DNA of 64,000 bases. Origin: Pustulibacterium marinum. Its GTDB lineage: Bacteria; Bacteroidota; Bacteroidia; Flavobacteriales; Flavobacteriaceae. The notes beneath the pieces are model-generated. The model was not told the DNA's origin. It saw only the letters and a program-made list of their open reading frames with translations, and did no database searches. The stretch is taken from positions 62,001-126,000 of the forward strand of contig NZ_FPBK01000008.1 of the NCBI RefSeq assembly GCF_900116665.1, written 5' to 3'. Of this stretch, positions 35,463 to 44,158 are shown piece by piece. The translations under genes and the position numbers were made by a program. Position 1 is the first letter of the stretch. Each line of letters opens with the position of its first letter.

Positions 35463-35550
35463 CAGAGAGGAAGGGATTCGAACCCTCGATACGCTTTTGG
35501 CGTATACACACTTTCCAGGCGTGCGCCTTCGACCACTCGGCCACCTCTCT
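35463..35550 (-). tRNA. tRNA-Ser (anticodon GGA)
   Basis: An 88-nt class II tRNA. Acceptor AGAGAGG/CCTCTCT with discriminator G; D arm GCCGAGTGGTCGAAGGC; anticodon stem CACGC/GTGTG around CTGGAAA (anticodon GGA); a long variable arm ATACGC-CAAAA-GCGTAT; T arm GAGGG-TTCGAAT-CCCTT. The long variable arm and GGA anticodon identify serine. Confidence 0.97.
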
Positions 35551-35619
35551 ATTCATTCATTTTTTCAGCGCAGCAAATAACAAATTTTTTTTGATATCTT
35601 AAAATTATACAAGTTAATT

Positions 35620-36648
35620 TTAGGATATCTCTCCACGAAGGGATGTTTCATAAATTGTTTTGAAAACTCTAGGGTGAATACCTTCACCAAGCATATACAT
35701 TAACTTGGTAACCGCAGCTTCTGTTGTCATATCTTTCCCACTTATAATCTTCAATTTTTCTAATTCAGAACTCGTTTCATATTGCCCCATGAGTACGCTA
35801 CCTCCCATACACTGAGATACATTGACCATGATTACACCATTTAATTTCGCTTCTCTTAAGAGCTCAATAAACCATAATTCTGTAGTTGTATTTCCAGCAC
35901 CAAATGTTTCCAAAACTACTGCTTTGACTCCAGAATCAATCAAAATGGCTCGTAACAATTTTTCACTTATTCCTGGAAATAGCTTTAAAATTGCAATGTC
36001 ACTATTGAAATTTTTATGAACAATTAATTTTTTCTGATGCGTTTTAGGCAATAAATTTTCTCTGAAAATTTTTAAATGCAGTCCACTTTCTACCAAAGGA
36101 GGATGATTTAAAGATAAAAAAGCTTCAAAATCATCGGCACTAACCTTTGTTGTCCTGTTTGCTCGGTATAATTTATATTCAAAATACAAACAAACTTCTT
36201 GTATAATCGACTCTCCTCTTTCTTTTAATGAGGCTATTTGAACAGCGGTAATTAAATTTTCTTTGGCATCTGTTCTCAAATCTCCAATAGGTAATTGGGA
36301 ACCCGTGAACACAACAGGCTTTGCTAAGTTTTCTAACATAAAACTTAAAGCTGAGGATGTATAACTCATGGTATCACTCCCATGAAGCACTACAAAACCA
36401 TCAAAATCATCATAAGCTTTTTCTATTATTTCAGCTAATTCAACCCAATAAATCAGATTCATATCTGAAGAGTCAATAGGTTTCTGAAAAGAAACTGTTT
36501 CAATCTCACAATCTATTTGATATAATTCTGGTATTCTACTTAATAACTGATCAAAATCAAAAGCCCGGAGCGCTCCTGTTTCATAATCTTTCATCATACC
36601 GATGGTTCCACCAGTATAGATTAATAATATTTTTGACTGAGCTCCCAT
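35620..36648 (-). CDS. ansA: Type I (cytoplasmic) L-asparaginase
   Basis: A 342-residue asparaginase hydrolysing asparagine to aspartate and ammonia. The first catalytic threonine is in LLIYTGGTIGM; the second is in VVLHGSDTMSYTSSAL, where the family usual HGTDT reads HGSDT but the key DT pair remains. TGSQLPIGDLRTDAKENL is the third hallmark. There is no signal peptide, so cytoplasmic. A TTG at 36660 is also in frame, but the ATG at 36648 sits one base after the tatD stop (TAATATG), indicating coupling. Confidence 0.92.
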   Translation of the reverse strand: MGAQSKILLIYTGGTIGMMKDYETGALRAFDFDQLLSRIPELYQIDCEIETVSFQKPIDSSDMNLIYWVELAEIIEKAYDDFDGFVVLHGSDTMSYTSSALSFMLENLAKPVVFTGSQLPIGDLRTDAKENLITAVQIASLKERGESIIQEVCLYFEYKLYRANRTTKVSADDFEAFLSLNHPPLVESGLHLKIFRENLLPKTHQKKLIVHKNFNSDIAILKLFPGISEKLLRAILIDSGVKAVVLETFGAGNTTTELWFIELLREAKLNGVIMVNVSQCMGGSVLMGQYETSSELEKLKIISGKDMTTEAAVTKLMYMLGEGIHPRVFKTIYETSLRGEIS

Positions 36649-36649
36649 A

Positions 36650-37414
36650 TTAAATACCAAAAATTTCTTTAGAATTGTTCGTGGTAATAGTAGCGATTTC
36701 TTCTGGAGTCATTTGATAAATAGTAGCCAACTTTTCAACCACATTTACAATATAAGAACTTTCATTGCGCTTACCTCTGTATGGGGTTGGTGCCAAATAT
36801 GGCGAATCTGTTTCCACCACTATATGCTCCAATGGAATTTGGTTCAAAAACTGATCGATTTTTCCATTTTTAAAAGTAACAACACCACCAATTCCAAGTT
36901 TCATATTATAACTTATAGCTTGTTTAGCCTGCTCCACAGTTCCCGTAAAGCAATGAAAAATACCAAAAAGCTCTGGCCCTTTTTCTTCTTCGAGTACTTC
37001 AAAAACTTCATCAAAAGCATCTCTACAATGAATATTGATGGGTAATTTATTTTTCTTTGCTAACTGAATCTGTAACTTAAAAGCTTCTCTTTGTTCTTTC
37101 TGATAAGTTTTGTCCCAATATAAATCCATACCTATTTCTCCAATAGCTACACAATTATGTTTTGCCATCATCTCTTCAACATGCGATAATTCCTCCTTAA
37201 AATTTTCTTTAACATGTGTAGGATGCAATCCAAACATCAAAAAAACATTCGTTGGATAATTATTCTTTAATTGGAGCATTTTCTCTGTGTAAGTAGAGTC
37301 TATTGCAGGAATGAAAAAACGGTTTACACCAGCATTCATGGCTCTTTCTATCATTTCAGTTCTATCGTCATCAAAGGATTCCGAATATAAGTGGGTATGT
37401 GTATCTGTAATCAT
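36650..37414 (-). CDS. tatD: TatD-family metal-dependent hydrolase/DNase
   Basis: A 254-residue TIM-barrel hydrolase. Metal ligands: TDTHTHLYSE, AIGEIGMDLYWDKT, INIHCRDAFDE, IFHCFTGT and VVETDSPYLAPTPYRGKRN. Family members are 3'-5' DNases or quality-control deacylases. A GTG at 37420 is in frame but belongs to the -7 box, so the ATG at 37414 is chosen. It heads a tatD-ansA pair. Confidence 0.93.
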   Translation of the reverse strand: MITDTHTHLYSESFDDDRTEMIERAMNAGVNRFFIPAIDSTYTEKMLQLKNNYPTNVFLMFGLHPTHVKENFKEELSHVEEMMAKHNCVAIGEIGMDLYWDKTYQKEQREAFKLQIQLAKKNKLPINIHCRDAFDEVFEVLEEEKGPELFGIFHCFTGTVEQAKQAISYNMKLGIGGVVTFKNGKIDQFLNQIPLEHIVVETDSPYLAPTPYRGKRNESSYIVNVVEKLATIYQMTPEEIATITTNNSKEIFGI

Positions 37415-37419
37415 AAACA

Positions 37420-37427
37420 CAAAAGTA
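37420..37427 (-). promoter_or_regulatory. tatD-ansA promoter, -7 box TACTTTTG
   Basis: An exact minus-strand TAnnTTTG ending 5 nt before the ATG; the transcript would be nearly leaderless. Confidence 0.55.
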
Positions 37428-37531
37428 GCAAAGCAAAATGGAAGTGCCTATGTGCAAATTAACGAAGCTAACAGAAATATAAAAACTATAAAGACATTCT
37501 TAAAAACGCTTTCAATTTGTATCTAAAACTT

Positions 37532-37539
37532 TAATTTTG
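37532..37539 (+). promoter_or_regulatory. Promoter -7 box TAATTTTG
   Basis: An exact TAnnTTTG match 17 nt before the retropepsin-like gene. Confidence 0.5.
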
Positions 37540-37556
37540 GTTCTTTATTTACAATT

Positions 37557-38000
37557 ATGGAAGAAACATTGAGTGCTTTTTTAAAGAACAAAGGATACTT
37601 GAAAATTTCTCTTAGAGAAACATTTACAAATCATCTAGAATTGAAAGCACACTTAAACGGTATAGAAGGAAGATTTATCCTAGATACAGGAGCATCTAAT
37701 ACCTGTGTAGGTATTGATTGCGTAGATCATTTTAAATTATTTGCAGAAGAAACAGAGGTAAAAGCTACCGGAGCAGGAGCCAGCAACATGCTCACTCAAA
37801 TATCTCAAGACAATGTGATAGCCATTAAAGGCTGGATTAAAAAGAAAATTGAAGTAGTAGTTTTTGACCTTAGCCATGTTAATCAAGCACTTACCTTACA
37901 AGATTCATTACCTGTTCATGGAATCATAGGCGCGGACGTTCTCAAAAAAGGAAAAGCCATAATTGATTACAAAAAACGTAAACTATACATGAAACCGTAA
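37557..38000 (+). CDS. Retropepsin-like aspartyl protease family protein
   Basis: A 147-residue clan AA protein. GRFILDTGASNTCV contains the catalytic DTGAS of single-domain retroviral-type proteases, which act as dimers; GIIGADVLKKGKAIIDYKKRKLYM is the typical C-terminal strand block. There is no signal peptide, so it is probably cytoplasmic. The substrate is unknown. Confidence 0.85.
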   Translation: MEETLSAFLKNKGYLKISLRETFTNHLELKAHLNGIEGRFILDTGASNTCVGIDCVDHFKLFAEETEVKATGAGASNMLTQISQDNVIAIKGWIKKKIEVVVFDLSHVNQALTLQDSLPVHGIIGADVLKKGKAIIDYKKRKLYMKP

Positions 38001-38024
38001 GTGAAAAACACGTATTTCTACGTA

Positions 38025-38055
38025 TTGATTTCATAAAATTGATTTAGCAACTTTG
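38025..38055 (+). promoter_or_regulatory. Promoter of the 34-residue microprotein gene
   Basis: TTG (38025-38027), a 20-nt spacer and CAACTTTG (38048-38055, seven of eight consensus positions), 28 nt before the ATG at 38084. Confidence 0.55.
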
Positions 38056-38083
38056 TATCACATCAACTTAATAGCGATAAGTC

Positions 38084-38188
38084 ATGTCACAAAAAATCAA
38101 TTTTAAAAATTTAGTAGTTTTATCTTTTAGTATTGTAACCCTCAGCTTTGGGATGTACAATTTGATTGAAACTGTAATTTCCCTTTGA
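38084..38188 (+). CDS. Single-helix membrane microprotein (34 residues)
   Basis: A short frame from ATG 38084 to TGA 38188 encodes MSQKINFKN followed by a hydrophobic helix (LVVLSFSIVTLSFGMYNLI) and a short ETVISL tail. The basic N-terminus and single helix fit a small inner-membrane protein with the N-terminus inside. A promoter lies upstream and a terminator hairpin downstream, so it looks like a complete monocistronic unit. I do not recognise a family or function. Confidence 0.55.
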   Translation: MSQKINFKNLVVLSFSIVTLSFGMYNLIETVISL

Positions 38189-38207
38189 TAGATTTATCCT
38201 TAAAACC

Positions 38208-38243
38208 AAAAAGCCTCTTCCCGGTTTCCCAAGAAGAGGCTTT
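38208..38243. terminator. Bidirectional terminator between microprotein gene and odhB
   Basis: AAAGCCTCTTC (38210-38220) and GAAGAGGCTTT (38233-38243) around a 12-nt loop. The minus strand continues TTGGTTTT and the plus strand ATATTTTC. Confidence 0.8.
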
Positions 38244-38262
38244 ATATTTTCTATAATTATTT

Positions 38263-39477
38263 TTAAAGCTCTAATGCTCTTTTCGCATTACCATCCATCA
38301 ATAAGTTGATTGGGGCTTCTAATGCTTCTTTAACTGCCACCAAGAAACCAACAGATTCTTTACCATCAATAATTCTGTGATCATAAGAAAGTGCCACATA
38401 CATCATTGGCGCAATAGCAATACCACCATTTTTAACAATAGGACGCTCAATAATATTGTGCATTCCCAAAATACCACTTTGTGGTGGGTTGATAATTGGA
38501 GTAGATAACATAGAGCCAAATACACCACCATTGGTAATAGTAAATGTTCCCCCTGTCATTTCATCAACAGTAATTTTACCATCTCGAGCTCTAATTGCTA
38601 AACGTTTGATATCTGCCTCAACACCTCTAAATGTTAAATTCTCTGCATTTCTTACCACAGGAACCATTAATCCCTTAGGACCAGAAACTGCGATTGAAAT
38701 ATCACAGAAATCGTAAGAAACTTTATAATCACCATCAATCATTGAGTTTACATCTGGGTACAATTGCAATGCTCTCACCACTGCTTTTGTAAAGAAACTC
38801 ATGAATCCTAAACTAACGCCATGTTTTGATTTAAAAGCATCTTTGTACTCTTTTCTCAAGTCAAAAATAGCGGTCATATCTACTTCGTTAAAAGTAGTTA
38901 ACATCGCCGTTTCATTTTTAGCAGCTACTAAACGCTCTGCTACTTTTCTACGAAGCATAGAAAGTTTCTTTCTTTCTTCTCCTCTGCTTCCTCCAGTAGT
39001 TGGTGTTCCCATAGAAGGCACAGCTTTTACTGCATCATCTTTGGTTACTCTACCATCTTTTCCGGTTCCTTGAACCTGAGAAGCATCTATATTTTTCTCT
39101 GCTAAAATTTTCTTAGCAGCCGGGCTCGCTGTTCCTGTTGCATATGTATCTGCCTTAGGAGCTTCCGCTTTTGGCGCTTCTGCCTTTGGAGCCTCTTCTT
39201 TTTTCTCTTCTGCCGGAGCTTCTCCACCTTCTGGTTTTGCAGCACTGGTATCAATTAAACAAACAACCTCACCTACTGCTACTGCGTCACCTTCTTCAGC
39301 TTTCAAAGTAATAATTCCACTTTCTTCAGCTGGCAACTCTAAAGTTGCTTTATCAGAATCAACCTCAGCAATAGCTTGGTCTTTTTCAACGTAATCACCA
39401 TCCTGAACCAACCAGGTAGCAATTTCCACTTCGGTTATCGATTCTCCCGGAGAAGGGACTTTCATTTCTAAAACCAT
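38263..39477 (-). CDS. sucB: 2-oxoglutarate dehydrogenase E2 (dihydrolipoyl succinyltransferase)
   Basis: A 404-residue E2 subunit. The N-terminal lipoyl domain has the modified lysine K43 in [10 protein letters not shown]. An Ala/Glu/Lys/Pro linker (residues ~83-110) leads to the E3-binding domain ([20 protein letters not shown]) and the catalytic domain, with active-site H367 and D371 in [11 protein letters not shown]. It transfers the succinyl group to CoA in the TCA cycle. It follows sucA on the same strand, with a 140-nt gap that contains an intergenic repeat. Confidence 0.96.
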   Translation of the reverse strand: MVLEMKVPSPGESITEVEIATWLVQDGDYVEKDQAIAEVDSDKATLELPAEESGIITLKAEEGDAVAVGEVVCLIDTSAAKPEGGEAPAEEKKEEAPKAEAPKAEAPKADTYATGTASPAAKKILAEKNIDASQVQGTGKDGRVTKDDAVKAVPSMGTPTTGGSRGEERKKLSMLRRKVAERLVAAKNETAMLTTFNEVDMTAIFDLRKEYKDAFKSKHGVSLGFMSFFTKAVVRALQLYPDVNSMIDGDYKVSYDFCDISIAVSGPKGLMVPVVRNAENLTFRGVEADIKRLAIRARDGKITVDEMTGGTFTITNGGVFGSMLSTPIINPPQSGILGMHNIIERPIVKNGGIAIAPMMYVALSYDHRIIDGKESVGFLVAVKEALEAPINLLMDGNAKRALEL

Positions 39478-39513
39478 AGTTTTAATTTTATTATTTGGTG
39501 TTGACTTTTATTT

Positions 39514-39605
39514 GGGCGTTTCCTTGTTTCTTTCCGCTTTTGCTCCAAAAATCAAGGTCGGGCTTTACGCGCTACACGGTAGCTAGCTTCAATCCCTAAC
39601 GCGTT
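39514..39605. repeat. Short intergenic repeat element of flavobacterial type
   Basis: On the minus strand the gap between sucA and sucB reads GCGTTAGGGATTGAAGC, then AAAGCCCGACC, then an AAACGCCC end. From memory this framework recurs between genes in many Flavobacteriaceae genomes. Internal pairing includes CCTTG (39522-39526) with CAAGG (39553-39557), TTTT/AAAA inside that, and GCTAC/GTAGC (39571-39583). It is the only copy in this window, so repetitiveness cannot be shown here. Confidence 0.55.
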
Positions 39606-39617
39606 ATCAATTTATAA

Positions 39618-42407
39618 TTATTTATTCATATTATCTTGAGTCTTGTCAAAAACATACTCAATTACTTCATTTTGGCGTTTTTTATCTCTGGTTGCACTAC
39701 CTGCTGCCGGAGATGCATAGAATCTACGCGATGCCACTCTGAAGTTTCTTGCAAAATCTAAATGCATTAATAAGTGATTCCAAGCTCCCATATTTCTTGG
39801 TTCTTCTTGAGCCCAAACCACATCTTCACAATCGTATTTTGCAATGATCTCTTTAATCTTATCATTATTTAATGGGAACAACTGCTCTAGACGTACTAAA
39901 GCTACATCGTTTCTACCTTTGTCTTCTCTTGCTTGTAACAAATCGTAGTAGAACTTACCAGTACAGAATACCAACGTTTTCACTTCTTTTGGCGTTACCG
40001 AAGCATCATCAATGATTTCTTGGAAGGTTCCATCTGTTAATTCTTCAATGGTTGAAACAGCTTTTGGATGACGTAACAAGCTTTTTGGAGTAAACACTAC
40101 CAATGGCTTTCTATACGATGCTTTTAACTGCCTTCTTAATAAATGGAAAAAGTTGGCTGGCGTTGTACAATCCGCTACAAACATATTGTCTTTTGCACAC
40201 AACTGAAGGTAACGCTCCATACGAGCCGATGAGTGTTCTGCTCCTTGACCTTCATAACCGTGCGGTAATAACATGGTAAGTCCGTTTTGCAATTTCCACT
40301 TATCCTCTGCCGCAGAAATATATTGATCAAGCATAATTTGAGCTCCATTACTAAAGTCACCAAACTGTGCTTCCCAAATGGTTAATGTATTTGGGTTTGC
40401 CATCGCATATCCATAATCAAAACCTACTACCCCATATTCTGATAATAGCGAATTATAGATATGAAACTTCCCTTGATTTTCACCAAGTTTTTCTAATAAT
40501 ACTACTTCTTCTTCGCTATCTTCTACTTTGGTCACTGCGTGACGGTGAGAAAATGTACCACGCTCTACATCTTGACCAGATATACGAACATCGTGACCTT
40601 CTTCTAACAAAGTACCGTAAGCCAACAATTCACCCATTGCCCAATCTAGACTGTTACGCTCAAAATACATAGCATTACGGTCATTGATCAAACGTTGAAT
40701 TTTTCGAATGAATTTTTTATCCTCGGGTAATTTGGTAATCACCTCAGCAATTTTATCAAGTTTCTCTCTACTGTATTTAGTATCTACTGCTTCAAGCATT
40801 TCTTCTCTTAAAGCTAAGTTGAACCCTTTCCACTCATTTTCCATAAATGGTGTAATCACGGTTTTGTCTTCTTTACGAGAATCTTCTAATTTTTCTTCAA
40901 GCGTTGCCTTGTAATTTTTCTCTAGCTCTGAAACATAATCACCTTCAATTACTCCTTCAGACTTTAATTTAGCTGCATAGATATCTCTTACATTCTCATG
41001 AGCAGCAATCGCTTTGTATAATTTAGGCTGTGTGAAACGCGGTTCATCTCCTTCGTTATGACCATATTTTCTATACCCTAACAAATCGATAAACACATCG
41101 CGCTTAAATTTCATTCTGAAATCTAAAGCAAACAAGGTAGCATGTACTACCGCTTCTGCATCATCTGCATTTACGTGTAATACCGGTGACAACGTAACTT
41201 TACCTACATCTGTACAATAGGTTGAAGATCTTGCATCTAAGTAATTTGTTGTAAAACCAACTTGGTTATTTACAACTATATGTACAGTTCCATTGGTTTT
41301 ATAACCATCTAACTGCGCCATTTGAATTACTTCATATACAACTCCCTGACCTGCAATCGCAGCATCTCCATGTACTACAATCGGCAAAACTTTAGAAAAA
41401 TCATCAGGATAGTGATGATCTTGTTTTGCACGTGTAATACCTTCTACAACAGGACCTACAGTCTCTAAATGTGAAGGGTTTGGAGCGATATTTATATTAA
41501 TTCTATTTCCGTTATCCGTAGTTCTGTCTGATGTCCATCCTAAGTGATATTTTACATCACCATCAAAAACACGCATTTCGTAATCCTTTCCATCAAATTC
41601 ACTAAAGATATCTTTAGCAGATTTTCCAAAAATGTTTGTTAAAACATTCAAACGGCCACGGTGTGCCATTCCCATTACAAACTGCTTTACTCCATACTCA
41701 GCTGCTTTTTCAATCAAAGCATCCAAAGCAGGAATCAAAGATTCTCCTCCTTCTAAAGAGAAGCGTTTTTGACCTACATATTTGGTATGTAAAAAGTTTT
41801 CGAAAGAAACAGCCTCATTCAATTTCTTAAGAATGTGCTTTTTCTCATCAACACCAAATTGAGGTCCGTTCTCGTTTACATTCAGTTTTTCCTGAATCCA
41901 CTTAATTTCTTCAGGCTTTCTGATGTACATATACTCTACACCAATAGATTCACAATAAATATTCTGTAAATGTTTCAGAATTTTTCTAAGTGGAGCGTTT
42001 CCTATTCCAAGAATTTTTCCAGCTGCAAATTCAGTATCTAAATCAGCATCTGTTAAACCAAAATTCTCTTTATCAATAGTAGGTGTATAAGTTCTCCTGT
42101 TTCTTACAGGGTTTGTCTTTGTAAATAAGTGACCTCTTGTTCTGTATCCGTTAATCAACTCTACTACCTGAAACTCTTTTTGTAAGTTATCAGGAATCTC
42201 TACAACGTTATTTGTCCCCGGAATTGTTAACTTTAAACTCTCGTGAGTTTCAACCATTACAGACTCTGCGCTGTCTAGCCCAAAGTCGAAACCTTGAAAA
42301 AAGGCTCTCCAACTTGGCTCTACACTATCTGGAAACTGAAGGTATTGATCGTATAATTCGGCGAAGTACGCTGTATGCGCAGCATTTAAAAATGAAAATT
42401 TGTCCAT
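39618..42407 (-). CDS. sucA: 2-oxoglutarate dehydrogenase E1 component
   Basis: A 929-residue thiamine-diphosphate-dependent E1. The N-terminus SFLNAAHTAYFAELYDQYLQ is the E2-binding region; GGESLIPALDALIEKAAEYG and MGMAHRGRLNVLTN are catalytic-core hallmarks; GDAAIAGQGVVYEV and NNQVGFTTN belong to the cofactor site. The C-terminal transketolase-like half contains LLPHGYEGQGAEHSSARMER. It decarboxylates 2-oxoglutarate in the TCA cycle and is first in the sucA-sucB operon. Confidence 0.97.
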   Translation of the reverse strand: MDKFSFLNAAHTAYFAELYDQYLQFPDSVEPSWRAFFQGFDFGLDSAESVMVETHESLKLTIPGTNNVVEIPDNLQKEFQVVELINGYRTRGHLFTKTNPVRNRRTYTPTIDKENFGLTDADLDTEFAAGKILGIGNAPLRKILKHLQNIYCESIGVEYMYIRKPEEIKWIQEKLNVNENGPQFGVDEKKHILKKLNEAVSFENFLHTKYVGQKRFSLEGGESLIPALDALIEKAAEYGVKQFVMGMAHRGRLNVLTNIFGKSAKDIFSEFDGKDYEMRVFDGDVKYHLGWTSDRTTDNGNRININIAPNPSHLETVGPVVEGITRAKQDHHYPDDFSKVLPIVVHGDAAIAGQGVVYEVIQMAQLDGYKTNGTVHIVVNNQVGFTTNYLDARSSTYCTDVGKVTLSPVLHVNADDAEAVVHATLFALDFRMKFKRDVFIDLLGYRKYGHNEGDEPRFTQPKLYKAIAAHENVRDIYAAKLKSEGVIEGDYVSELEKNYKATLEEKLEDSRKEDKTVITPFMENEWKGFNLALREEMLEAVDTKYSREKLDKIAEVITKLPEDKKFIRKIQRLINDRNAMYFERNSLDWAMGELLAYGTLLEEGHDVRISGQDVERGTFSHRHAVTKVEDSEEEVVLLEKLGENQGKFHIYNSLLSEYGVVGFDYGYAMANPNTLTIWEAQFGDFSNGAQIMLDQYISAAEDKWKLQNGLTMLLPHGYEGQGAEHSSARMERYLQLCAKDNMFVADCTTPANFFHLLRRQLKASYRKPLVVFTPKSLLRHPKAVSTIEELTDGTFQEIIDDASVTPKEVKTLVFCTGKFYYDLLQAREDKGRNDVALVRLEQLFPLNNDKIKEIIAKYDCEDVVWAQEEPRNMGAWNHLLMHLDFARNFRVASRRFYASPAAGSATRDKKRQNEVIEYVFDKTQDNMNK

Positions 42408-42444
42408 GTGTTCTAATCTAGAAACTGTGTACTTTTTATTTTAG

Positions 42445-42452
42445 CAAAAATA
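42445..42452 (-). promoter_or_regulatory. sucA-sucB promoter, -7 box TATTTTTG
   Basis: An exact minus-strand -7 box 37 nt upstream of the sucA ATG. Confidence 0.55.
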
Positions 42453-42541
42453 CAATAAATAAGTATATTAGCAGGAAGATTTCCGATTATTATATAGGAA
42501 TTTAGCAAGATTTTTCAGCTTGCTTATTAAATTTTTAGAAT

Positions 42542-43066
42542 ATGCAAAAAAAGCTGTTATTTATCATTTTCGTTTCATTTTTAGCAACTTTTACAGGAAT
42601 TGCTCAACAAAAAGATAATTTTTGGAAAGACGTTAGGTATGGTGGTGGATTAGGTCTAGGCTTTGGAGAAGGATATTTTAATGGTAGTATTTCTCCCAGT
42701 GCCATTTACTTATTTAATCATCAATTTGCAGCAGGGCTAGGCTTAACTTATTCATATAGCAAACAAAAAGACTTTCATGAGTCTACCTATTGGGGACCAA
42801 GTATTATTGCTTTATTTACTCCAGTGGACCAATTACAACTATCGGCAGAATTGGAAGAGTTCAATATCATTAGAAATTATGCTGAAGGTGCAACTTATAA
42901 CGGACAATTGCTGGAAGATGATAATTATTGGAACACAGCATTATTTTTGGGTATAGGTTATACCACACAGAATATCACCTTTGGAATACGCTACGATGTA
43001 TTGTATAATGAAAGAAAAAGCATCTATGCAAATGCATGGATGCCTTTTGTAAGAGTATATCTGTAA
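42542..43066 (+). CDS. Small outer-membrane beta-barrel protein
   Basis: A 174-residue exported protein. The signal peptide ends FTGIAQ, then strands rich in Gly and Tyr (YGGGLGLGFGEGYFNGSI, AAGLGLTYSYS) end with an aromatic-leucine C-terminus (WMPFVRVYL). It looks like an eight-stranded barrel with no enzymatic motif. It is divergent from sucA but there is no evidence of a functional link. Confidence 0.7.
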   Translation: MQKKLLFIIFVSFLATFTGIAQQKDNFWKDVRYGGGLGLGFGEGYFNGSISPSAIYLFNHQFAAGLGLTYSYSKQKDFHESTYWGPSIIALFTPVDQLQLSAELEEFNIIRNYAEGATYNGQLLEDDNYWNTALFLGIGYTTQNITFGIRYDVLYNERKSIYANAWMPFVRVYL

Positions 43067-43075
43067 GCTATTTCC

Positions 43076-44101
43076 CTAGGAAAGTCCTCGCACTTTCTTT
43101 TCCCATTTCCAGGCCGAAGACATTGCATCATCCAAAGTTAATTCAGACTTCCAACCTAAAACTTCATTTGCTTTGGTAGTATCTGCATACACTGCAATTA
43201 CATCACCTTCTCTTCTAGGAGCTATTTTGTAATTTAGATTTTCACCAGAAACTTTTTCAAAACTCTTGATTACTTCTAATACAGAACTTCCCGTTCCTGT
43301 ACCGAGGTTGAAAATTTCGAAATTCCCATCATTCTTCGATTCCAATAATCGCTTAAGCGCAACTACGTGTGCCTTTGCTAAATCAAACACGTGGATATAA
43401 TCACGAACATTGGTTCCGTCAGCCGTTGGATAATCATCTCCAAAAACAGATAATTGCTCTCTTAAACCTGCTGCGGTTTGCGTAATGAAAGGAACTAAAT
43501 TCTGAGGAACTCCCAAAGGAAGTTCTCCAATACTTGCAGACTCATGCGCTCCAATAGGATTAAAATATCTTAATGAGATAGCATTCAGCTTTTCATAAAC
43601 TTTACAAGTGTCTTTGATAATTTCTTCTCCAATTTGCTTTGTATTTCCATAAGGAGATTGCGCTGGTTTTACAGGAGCATCTTCAGTAATTGGTAAAGAA
43701 TCTGGCTCACCATAAACGGTACATGAAGAACTAAATATGAAGTTTGCACTATCTTTCTTAGATAATTCCTGAAGAAGATATACTAACGTATTTAAGTTGT
43801 TTTCATAATACAATAATGGATTCTGAACACTCTCTCCTACAGCTTTAGAGGCTGCAAAATGTATTACTCCCTCCACATCATCATACTTTTTGAAGAAATG
43901 GCTTACTGCCTCTTTATCTCGCAAGTCTAACTCTTCGAACAGCGGAGCAACTCCGGTAATTTCTTTGATTCCATCTAGTACATCAATACTAGAATTTGAA
44001 AGGTTATCAATTACAATAACTTCAAAACCTTGTTGCTGAAGTTCTACCACGGTGTGTGACCCAATAAAACCGAGTCCGCCTGTTACTAAAATTTTTTTCA
44101 T
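43076..44101 (-). CDS. galE: UDP-glucose 4-epimerase
   Basis: A 341-residue short-chain dehydrogenase-type epimerase interconverting UDP-glucose and UDP-galactose. NAD-binding GGLGFIGSH at 8-16; active-site Y151 and K155 in SPYGNTK; SSSCTVYG supplies the catalytic serine/threonine; SLRYFNPIGAH is the substrate-side motif. It is encoded 57 nt downstream of the DegT aminotransferase gene and feeds surface polysaccharide synthesis. Confidence 0.95.
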   Translation of the reverse strand: MKKILVTGGLGFIGSHTVVELQQQGFEVIVIDNLSNSSIDVLDGIKEITGVAPLFEELDLRDKEAVSHFFKKYDDVEGVIHFAASKAVGESVQNPLLYYENNLNTLVYLLQELSKKDSANFIFSSSCTVYGEPDSLPITEDAPVKPAQSPYGNTKQIGEEIIKDTCKVYEKLNAISLRYFNPIGAHESASIGELPLGVPQNLVPFITQTAAGLREQLSVFGDDYPTADGTNVRDYIHVFDLAKAHVVALKRLLESKNDGNFEIFNLGTGTGSSVLEVIKSFEKVSGENLNYKIAPRREGDVIAVYADTTKANEVLGWKSELTLDDAMSSAWKWEKKVRGLS

Positions 44102-44158
44102 AGAAAGTTTTTTGTTTGACTTGCGTAAAATATTCAGGCATTTGGATAGCCCGAAAAC

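Noticed and set aside
40367-40672. Plus-strand frame inside sucA
   Set aside because: It lies wholly within a well-conserved dehydrogenase gene and shows no family signal.
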